64,000 nucleotides of DNA from Cylicocyclus nassatus (Eukaryota > Nematoda > Chromadorea > Rhabditida > Strongylidae), in NCBI GenBank assembly GCA_958299035.1, contig CATQJL010000001.1, positions 53,184,333-53,248,332 on the forward strand, read 5' to 3'. Positions 55,665 through 64,000 of this stretch are shown piece by piece (positions within the stretch are counted from its first letter, which is position 1; every line of letters begins with the position of its first letter). The notes below the pieces were generated by a model. It worked only from the letters and a program-made list of their open reading frames with translations. It had not been told where the DNA came from and did no database searches. The position numbers were made by a program, and so were the translations under genes.

Positions 55665-58600
55665 TCCCGGAATGAAGACCCAGCATGGAAGCTGTGGTCT
55701 CGCTGGTTGAGCATCGGCAAGCTTTCTGCGTGGCTGACCAGTTTTTGGAACGAAAAGTTTTGCTTTCCCCCACAATTTCCACCGAAAACGGTAAAAAATC
55801 TCGATTTCGACAGATCAGCCACAGAAAATACCTCTGCTCCCGGAGTGAAGACCCAGCGTGGAAGCTGTGGTCTCGCTGGTTCAGCATCGGCAGGCTTTCT
55901 ATGTGGCTGACCAGTTTTTGGAACTAAAAGTTTTGTTTTCCCCCACAATTTCCACCGAAAACGGTAAAAATCTCCATTCCGACAGAATTTCAGCCACAGA
56001 AAATACCTCTGCTCCCGGAGTGAAGACCCAGCGTGGAAGCTGTGCTCTCGCTGGTTGAGCATCGGTAGGCTTTCTGTGTGGCTGACCAGTTTTTGGAACG
56101 AAAAGTTTTGTTTTCCCAAACAATTTCCACCGAAAACGGTAAAAATCTCGATTCCGACAGAATTTCAGCCACAGAAAATACCTCTGCTCCCGGAATGAAG
56201 ACCCAGCATGGAAGCTGTGGTCTCGCTGGTTGAGCATCGGCAGGCTTTCTGCGTGGCTGACCAGTTTTTGGAACGAAAAGTTTTGTTTTCCCCCACAATT
56301 TCCACCGAAAACAGTAAAAATCTCGATTTCGACAGAATTTCAGCCACAGAAAATACCTCTGCTCCCGGAGTGAAGACCCAGCATGGAAGCTGTGGTCTCG
56401 CTGGTTGAGCATCGGCAAGCTTTCTGCGTGGCTGACCAGTTTTTGGAACGAAAAGTTTTGCTTTCCCCCACAATTTCCACCGAAAACGGTAAAAATCTCG
56501 ATTTCGACAGATCAGCCACAGAAAATACCTCTGCTCCCGGAATGAAGACCCAGCATGGAAGCTGTCGTCTCGCTGGTTGAGCATCGGCAGGCTTTCTATG
56601 TGGCTGACCAGTTTTTTGAAACGAAAAGTTTTGTTTTCCCAAACAATTTCCACCGAAAACGGTAAAAATCTCGATTCCGACAGAATTTGAGCCACAGAAA
56701 ATACCTCTGCTCCCGGAATGAAGACCCAGCATGGAAGCTGTGGTCTCGCTGGTTGAGCATCGGCAAGCTTTCTGCGTGGCTGACCAGTTTTTGGAACGAA
56801 AAGTTTTGTTTTCCCCCACAATTTCCACCGAAAACGGTAAAAATATCGATTCCGACAGAATTTCAGCCACAGAAAATACCTCTGCTCCCGGAATGAAGAC
56901 CCGGCATGGAAGCTGTAGTCTCGCTGGTTGAGCATTGGCAGGCTTTCTATGTGGCTGACCAGTTTTTGGAACGAAAAGTTTTGTTTTCCCCCACAATTTC
57001 CACCGAAAACGGTAAAAATATCGATTCCGACAGAATTTCAGCCACAGAAAATACCGTTGCTCCCGGAGTGAAGACCCAGCATGGAAGCTGTGGTCTCGCT
57101 GGTTGAGCTTCGGCAGGCCTTCTATGTGGCTGACCAGTTTTTGGAACGAAAAGTTTTGTTTTCCCCCACAATTTCCACCGAAAACGGTAAAAATATCGAT
57201 TCCGACAGAATTTGAGCCACAGAAAATACCTCTGCTCCCGGAATGAAGACCCAGCATGGAAGCTGTGGTCTCGCTGGTTGAGCATCGGCAGGCTTTCTAT
57301 GTGGCTGACCAGTTTTTGAAACGAAAAGTTTTGTTTTCCCAAACAATTTCCACCGAAAACGGTAAAAATCTCGATTTCGACAGAGTTTCAGCCACAGAAA
57401 ATACCTCTGCTCCCGGAGTGAAGACCCAGCGTGGAAGCTGTGTTCTCGCTGGTTGAACATCGGCAGGCTTTCTATGTGGCTGACCAGTTTTTGGAACTAA
57501 AAGTTTTGTTTTCCCCCACAATTTCCACCGAAAACGGTAAAAATCTCGATTCCGACAGAATTTCAGCCACAGAAAATACCTCTGCTCCCGGAATGAAGAC
57601 CCAGCATGGAAGCTGTCGTCTCGCTGGTTGAGCTTCGGCAGGCTTTCTATGTGGCTGACCAGTTTTTGGAACGAAAAGTTTTGTTTTCCCCCACAATTTC
57701 CACCGAAAACGGTAAAAATATCGATTCCGACAGAATTTCAGCCACAGAAAATACCTCTGCTCCCGGAGTGAAGACCCAGCATGGAAGCTGTGGTCTCGCT
57801 GGTTGAGCTTCGGCAGGCCTTCTATGTGGCTGACCAGTTTTTGGAACGAAAAGTTTTGTTTTCCCCCACAATTTCCACCGAAAACGGTAAAAATATCGAT
57901 TCCGACAGAATTTCAGCCACAGAAAATACCTCTGCTCCCGGAATGAAGACCCAGCATGGAAGCTGAGGTCTCGCTGGTTGAGCATCGGCAGGCTTTCTAT
58001 GTGGCTGACCAGTTTTTGGAACGAAAAGTTTTGTTTTCCCCCACAATTTCCACCGAAAACGGTAAAAATATCGATTCCGACAGAATTTCAGCCACAGAAA
58101 ATACCTCTGCTCCCGGAATGAAGACCCAGCATGGAAGCTGTCGTCTCGCTGGTTGAGCTTCGGCAGGCTTTCTATGTGGCTGACCAGTTTTTGGAACGAA
58201 AAGTTTTGTTTTCCCCCACAATTTCCACCGAAAACGGTAAAAATATCGATTCCGACAGAATTTCAGCCACAGAAAATACCTCTGCTCCCGGAATGAAGAC
58301 CCAGCATGGAAGCTGAGGTCTCGCTGGTTGAGCATCGGCAGGCTTTCTGTGTGGCTGACAAGTTTTTGGAACTAAAAGTTTTGTTTTCCCCCACAATTTC
58401 CACCGAAAACGGTAAAAATCTCGATTTCGACAGAATTTGAGCCACAGAAAATACCTCTGCTCCCGGAGTGAAGACCCAGCATGGAAGCTGTCGTCTCGCT
58501 GGTTGAGCTTCGGCAGGCTTTCTATGTGGCTGACCAGTTTTTGGAACGAAAAGTTTTGTTTTCCCCCACAATTTCCACCGAAAACGGTAAAAATATCGAT

Positions 58601-61600
58601 TCCGACAGAATTTCAGCCACAGAAAATACCTCTGCTCCCGGAGTGAAGACCCAGCATGGAAGCTGTGGTCTCGCTGGTTGAGCTTCGGCAGGCCTTCTAT
58701 GTGGCTGACCAGTTTTTGGAACGAAAAGTTTTGTTTTCCCCCACAATTTCCACCGAAAACGGTAAAAATATCGATTCCGACAGAATTTCAGCCACAGAAA
58801 ATACCTCTGCTCCCGGAATGAAGACCCGGCATGGAAGCTGTCGTCTCGCTGGTTGAGCTTCGGCAGGCTTTCTATGTGGCTGACCAGTTTTTGGAACGAA
58901 AAGTTTTGTTTTCCCCCACAATTTCCACCGAAAACGGTAAAAATCTCGATTTCGACAGAATTTCAGCCACAGAAAATACCTCTGCTCCCGGAGTGAAGAC
59001 CCAGCATGGAAGCTGTGGTCTCGCTGGTTGAGCATCGGCAGGCTTTCTATGTGGCTGACCAGTTTTTGGAACTAAAAGTTTTGTTTTCCCCCACAATTTC
59101 CACCGAAAACGGTAAAAATCTCGATTTCGACAGATCAGCCACAGAAAATACCTCTGCTCCCGGAGTGAAGACCCAGCGTGGAAGCTGTGGTCTCGCTGGT
59201 TGAGCATCGGCAGGCTTTCTATGTGGCTGACCAGTTTTTGGAACGAAAAGTTTTGTTTTCCCCCACAATTTCCACCGAAAACGGTAAAAATCTCCATTCC
59301 GACAGAATTTCAGCCACAGAAAATACCTCTGCTCCCGGAGTGAAGACCCAGCGTGGAAGCTGTGCTCTCGCTGGTTCAGCATCGGCAGGCTTTCTATGTG
59401 GCTGACCAGTTTTTGGAACGAAAAGTTTTGTTTTCCCCCACAATTTCCACCGAAAACGGTAAAAATCTCGATTTCGACAGAATTTCAGCCACAGAAAATA
59501 CCTCTGCTCCCGGAATGAAGACCCAGCATGGAAGCTGTGGTCTCGCTGGTTGAGCATCGGCAGGCTTTCTATGTGGCTGACCAGTTTTTGGAACGAAAAG
59601 TTTTGTTTTCTCCCACAATTTCCACCGAAAACGGTAAAAATCTCGATTCCGACAAAATTTCGGCCACAGAAAATACCTCTGCTCCCGGAGTGAAGACCCA
59701 GCATGGAAGCTGTGGCCTCGCTGTTTGAGCATCGGCAGGCTTTCTATGTGGCTGACCAGTTTTTGGAACTAAAAGTTTTGTTTTCCCCCACAATTTCCAC
59801 CGAAAACGGTAAAAATCTCGATTTCGACAGATCAGCCACAGAAAATACCTCTGCTCCCGGAGTGAAGACCCAGCGTGGAAGCTGTGCTCTCGCTGGTTCA
59901 GCATCGGCAGGCTTTCTATGTGGCTGACCAGTTTTTGGAACTAAAAGTTTTGTTTTCCCCCACAATTTCCACCGAAAACGGTAAAAATCTCCATTCCGAC
60001 AGAATTTCAGCCACAGAAAATACCTCTGCTCCCGGAGTGAAGACCCAGCATGGAAGCTGTGGTCTCGCTGGTTGAGCATCGGTAGGCTTTCTATGTGGCT
60101 GACCAGTTTTTGGAACTAAAAGTTTTGTTTTCCCCCACAATTTCCACCGAAAACGGTAAAAATCTCCATTCCGACAGAATTTCAGCCACAGAAAATACCT
60201 CTGCTCCCGGAGTGAAGACCCAGCGTGGAAGCTGTGGTCTCGCTGGTTGAGCATCGGCAGGCTTTCTATGTGGCTGACCAGTTTTTGGAACGAAAAGTTT
60301 TGTTTTCCCCCACAATTTCCACCGAAAACGGTAAAAATCTCGATTCCGAGAGAATTTCAGCCACAGAAAATACCTCTGCTCCCGGAGTGAAGACCCAGCG
60401 TGGAAGCTGTGGTCTCGCTGGTTGAGCATCGGCAGGCTTTCTATGTGGCTGACCAGTTTTTGGAACGAAAAGTTTTGTTTTCCCCCACAATTTCCACCGA
60501 AAACGGTAAAAATCTCGATTCCGAGAGAATTTCAGCCACAGAAAATACCTCTGCTCCCGGAGTGAAGACCCAGCGTGGAAGCTGTGGTCTCGCTGGTTGA
60601 GCATCGGCAGGCTTTCTATGTGGCTGACCAGTTTTTGGAACTAAAAGTTTTGTTTTCCCCCACAATTTCCACCGAAAACGGTAAAAATCTCGATTTCGAC
60701 AGAATTTCAGCCACAGAAAATACCTCTGCTCCCGGAATGAAGACCCAGCATGGAAGCTGTGGCCTCGCTGTTTGAGCATCGGCAGGCTTTCTATGTGGCT
60801 GACCAGTTTTTGGAACGAAAAGTTTTGTTTTCCCCCACAATTTCCACCGAAAACGGTAAAAATATCGATTCCGACAAAATTTCGGCCACAGAAAATACCT
60901 CTGCTCCCGGAGTGAAGACCCAGCATGGAAGCTGTGGTCTCGCTGGTTGAGCATCGGCAGGCTTTCTATGTGGCTGACCAGTTTTTGGAACTAAAAGTTT
61001 TGTTTTCCCCCACAATTTCCACCGAAAACAGTAAAAATCTCGATTTCGACAGAATTTCAGCCACAGAAAATACCTCTGCTCCCGGAGTGAAGACCCAGCA
61101 TGGAAGCTGTGGTCTCGCTGGTTGAGCATCGGCAGGCTTTCTATGTGGCTGACCAGTTTTTGGAACGAAAAGTTTTGCTTTCCCCCACAATTTCCACCGA
61201 AAACGGTAAAAATATCGATTCCGACAGAATTTCAGCCACAGAAAATACCTCTGCTCCCGGAGTGAAGACCCAGCGTGGAAGCTGTGGTCTCGCTGGTTGA
61301 GCATCGGCAGGCTTTCTGTGTGGCTGACCAGTTTTTGGAACGAAAAGTTTTGTTTTCCCAAACAATTTCCACCGAAAACGGTAAAAATCTCGATTCCGAC
61401 AGAATTTCAGCCACAGAAAATACCTCTGCTCCCGGAATGAAGACCCAGCATGGAAGCTGTGGTCTCGCTGGTTGAGCATCGGTAGGCTTTCTGTGTGGCT
61501 GACCAGTTTTTGGAACGAAAAGTTTTGTTTTCCCCTTCAATTTCCACCGAAACGGTAAAAATCTCGATTTCGACAGAATTTCAGCCACAGAAAATACCTC

Positions 61601-61713
61601 TGCTCCCGGAGTGAAGACCCAGCATGGAAGCTGTGGTCTCGCTGGTTGAGCTTCGGCAGGCTTTCTATGTGGCTGACCAGTTTTTGGAACTAAAAGTTTT
61701 GTTTTCCCCCACA
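55665..61713. repeat. 175-bp satellite array, right part (about 35 units)
   Basis: Continuation of the same satellite in the same orientation, restarting at a different unit phase after the gap. Several units are 172 bp because three bases are lost in GACAGAATTTCAGCC (GACAGATCAGCC at 55811, 56509, 59132 and 59827). The ATATCGAT variant dominates 56800-58800. The last full unit ends near 61640 and the repeat breaks off in TTTTCCCCCACA. Confidence 0.97.
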
Positions 61714-61915
61714 TCTTCATGCAAAGCAGTGAAAACCTCGATTTCCCATTGTGGGATTTACGCCACATTGACCACGGCCTCCAACCATTTCAGCTTTTGT
61801 CAGACCCTGGGACTTTTACCTTATTGTTTGGTTTTCAACAGCCAATCATCTTTGCTTTGGAGTCATTTATTTTGCCCTTGCTTCCGAGGTGAAAACCCAG
61901 CATGCATTTGCATTG
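61714..61915. repeat. Degenerate satellite edge
   Basis: GTGAAAACCTCGATTT, GGGATTTACGCCACATTGAC and CTTCCGAGGTGAAAACCCAGCATGC keep the order and approximate spacing of unit segments but are strongly diverged. This is the usual picture at the edge of a homogenised array. Confidence 0.7.
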
Positions 61916-62188
61916 GTCAGCCTTTTAGGGAAGCGATTATGTTGATTTTAATTAAGCAACGAGAGAAGCATGCTGTATTAAATAACTGAGCTCTGGTGGT
62001 GGCATTTGGGAGGATCTGATATTCTTTGTGTCTACCTGCAAAGTTTGATTTGTTATTTACTTAGCTTCTCTAGAGAGGAGATGTGAACACCGTTCATAAT
62101 TAGATGCAGTCCCAACTAAGCAAAAACCAATGTATCTGCCCCGACCCACTTACAGCGGCCCGTAGGGCCGCTAGTCCTATATATAGGA
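61916..62188. other. Spacer with two small hairpins
   Basis: Between the degenerate satellite and the right arm. It contains the hairpins AGCGGCCCGTAGGGCCGCT (62154-62172) and GTCCTATATATAGGAC (62174-62189), which sit next to the arm's main hairpin. Confidence 0.6.
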
Positions 62189-62225
62189 CCAGTCCGAAGC
62201 GCCGCTTCGCGGCGCTCCGGACTGG
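62189..62225. repeat. 37-bp GC-rich hairpin at inner end of right arm
   Basis: CCAGTCCGAAGCGCCGC, then TTC, then GCGGCGCTCCGGACTGG. Same stem as at 44321-44357. Confidence 0.92.
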
Positions 62226-63925
62226 CTGTGTGTGTGAAGTGGGATATGACTCTCAAAGTTAGAGCGTGGAAACCTTTTCTCCTCCAAAAGTATGATTTCT
62301 TAGGAACTCGGAGATCATCAAAGTTAAATGTCAGGATCTCCTGCTTTAAATGGTTTCCCAAGTTACATCATTAACCAAAGTGATAGATTGATCGCTTCCT
62401 CTCAGCTTTCTTTGCAACTCGCGTTTTATTGTCATTCCTGAGTTCTGAGCCAAACTGGCCTCCCCCCCCCCCTTTTCATCCAAATGTTTCCTTTATAAAC
62501 TGCCCAAAACCGATCTTTTCTCGCATTTTCAAATCCTCTTGATCTTACTCAATCGCTTTCGAATCTAGCTCCAAAAATGCTGTTGAGAAAATGCGCCACC
62601 TTACACCTTTAAAGTCTGCACCGAATCAGGCCAAAATTGATATGATGAGCTGCGAACGCAAAGATTCTGCATCATGTCTGCGGCGTTAGGACTTGTCCGT
62701 TCCCAGCTTTTCTTTGAAACCTCCTGCAATGCGAAATGCAGCGCAAGCCCTAAGCGTTGGTGTGCCGTTTTGAACCAAAATTTCAGAGTTATCACCATAA
62801 ACTGTAGCTGCCAAAGTTGCTCATCCCCACATTTGCGAAAATCCTCGGATGCTCTCCAATTTTCACATCCGAAAGTTTTCTGACCAAAGTGGCCGTCACA
62901 AACCCGGCAAGCTTTTCCCAGCTATGCACATTTTCATGGCTGTTTTCACCCGGACTCTGCTCTCCTCATCGACTGTCCCTACGAACTGCCTTAGAAGGCA
63001 CATATGAAAGCTGGGGTGAACTAAGCGACGTCCCTTGTCATAAAAGGGCCGCGGGCGATCACTGCTATGACTTCTCAACATTGGGGACTCCGCTTCTTTT
63101 TTTGCCACTGGGAGGATTTTCATGCATATCGGCCTCAAAGTAACTATTCTGAATTCTTTGCGAGATTTCAGCAAGAGGATTCAACTCAACGCATTTGAAT
63201 GCATTTAGCCAAAATTCTAACTTACTATTATGAAATTTCCTAAATGGAAAAACCTCCCTTCCTCTTCACGATATATGCTTAAAAAATTCTAATGCCAGAG
63301 CTCGCGTTCGCGTCCTATATGGGCTTTCCAGATTGTTCCATAATTTGGAAAGCCTTCCATAAAAGACGCCCTTATAGGACTATAACTTCCACCCGGAATG
63401 CTCTAAAGCGCACCCTTCCAACTCATCCTGGTAGGCTATTGACTCGAATTCCGTAAAGAGAGCTAGTATTGAAGCGTATATCCAATTTTAAGCTGTTCAT
63501 TCAAGCAAATCACCGCTGTATATACGATTTTGAGGTAGTGCATTGTTCTGACAAAATTGCACTAAAAAGCTACATGTTCCTGAGGTTAGCAAGGGTTGAG
63601 TTGATGGTTAGTAAAGCGTCCCTTTCTTCCCATCTCTTTTGTTCACACTTGGTATACTGATAACAGACAGACAGCGTGTAGCTCTTTTCAAAACTTCTAT
63701 CACGATCACAGTAACTTTTACAGTTTTTTTGAAATTTTCAGTCTTTGGATTAATTTAAAATCCTGAGATGAAGTGTTCTCTTAAAACCTGCGTTGCTTGC
63801 AAAGTGAGCTTTTTGTATAATGTGTGTTTTAGTGTTTCAAGGCAATTCGCATCACCATGTTTTTTTAATCACTTAGTGGATAACAATTTGGAAAGTTGGC
63901 ACAGTATTGATGTTTGACTATTTTC
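62189..63925 (-). repeat. Right inverted arm flanking the satellite array
   Basis: Reverse complement relative of 42920-44357, about 1.7 kb. It has the same landmarks in mirror order (GCCAGTCC hairpin, AAACCTTTTCT, GCTTTTCCCAGCTATGCACA, AACTCATCCTGGTAGGCTAT, TGAGGTTAGCAAGGGTTGAG, CAATTCGCATCACCATG, AACAATTTGGAAAGTT). A poly-C run lies at about 62462-62473. No convincing gene; frames up to 108 codons have no domain. Confidence 0.85.
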
Positions 63926-64000
63926 TCAAAGAGGTTCGATTTTCACAGTGAGTTTAAGGAATTTTTCATGTGAAGATACGTTCAGCATGCTTCATTCGCT

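Noticed and set aside
54921..56119. Open frames of 195-385 codons running through the N gap
   Set aside because: They are open only because N cannot encode a stop. The real flanks are satellite and library primer.
46303..56935. Dozens of open frames up to 509 codons with protein-like repeats (MLNQRDHSFHAGSS..., MEAVVSLVEHRQAF...)
   Set aside because: They are translations of the 175-bp satellite in every phase. The unit is not a multiple of three, both strands are open, and neighbouring frames overlap fully. No signal, domain or splice context supports a gene.
46204..61713. Satellite as a proven centromere or a site of programmed DNA elimination
   Set aside because: Nothing in the sequence identifies either role. 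No telomeric TTAGGC repeats, no known centromere motif and no break-site motif were seen.

Overview
The window is eukaryotic, repeat-dominated, and most likely from a nematode. No operons, ribosome binding sites or densely packed genes are visible. The nematode call rests on an RTE-type LINE, a Penelope-like element with a GIY-YIG domain, many short foldback/TIR elements, and one exon (about 23690-24002) resembling the serpentine chemoreceptor family Sre. That exon is the only piece that looks like a resident host gene. The species cannot be named from the sequence.

Layout. 1-7.6 kb: noncoding, with TTCGAA-rich low-complexity blocks, foldback repeats and one near-perfect 86-bp palindrome. 7.6-11.0 kb: a near full-length RTE LINE on the minus strand with a candidate 8-bp target-site duplication, broken by a stop codon and a frameshift. 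11-19 kb: nested terminal-inverted-repeat (TIR) elements. 20-20.3 kb: a 9-bp minisatellite. 21.4-23.6 kb: a damaged Penelope-like element joined head to head with an inverted copy of its own 3' end, bounded by a 12-bp target-site duplication. 23.7-24.0 kb: the Sre-like exon. 24.5-27.5 kb: a cluster of GC-rich TIR elements and a TA-flanked mariner-type foldback element. 28-35.1 kb: an older Penelope relict, then a CR1-type LINE whose ORF2 is split by a 2.6-kb composite insertion. Two nearly identical 191-bp palindromic MITEs form its ends and TA dinucleotides flank it. 35-42 kb: foldback elements, microsatellites, and a tRNA-derived SINE inside a dispersed repeat whose SINE-free relative lies at 12 kb.

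42.9-63.9 kb is one large structure. A tandem array of a 175-bp satellite (46204 to about 61713, roughly 85 visible copies) sits between diverged inverted arms of about 1.4-1.7 kb. Each arm ends on the inside in the same GC-rich 37-bp hairpin. The array contains a 500-N gap (55138-55637). On both sides the gap is bordered by a 26-bp amplification-primer sequence in opposite orientations, so the join is an assembly construct and the true array length is unknown. The many open frames over the array are a by-product of the repeat: its minus strand lacks stop codons in all three frames over long stretches.

The elements do not form a pathway. The window is a sequence of insertions into one another, and the most informative features are the junctions: target-site duplications, split reading frames and empty-site relatives.
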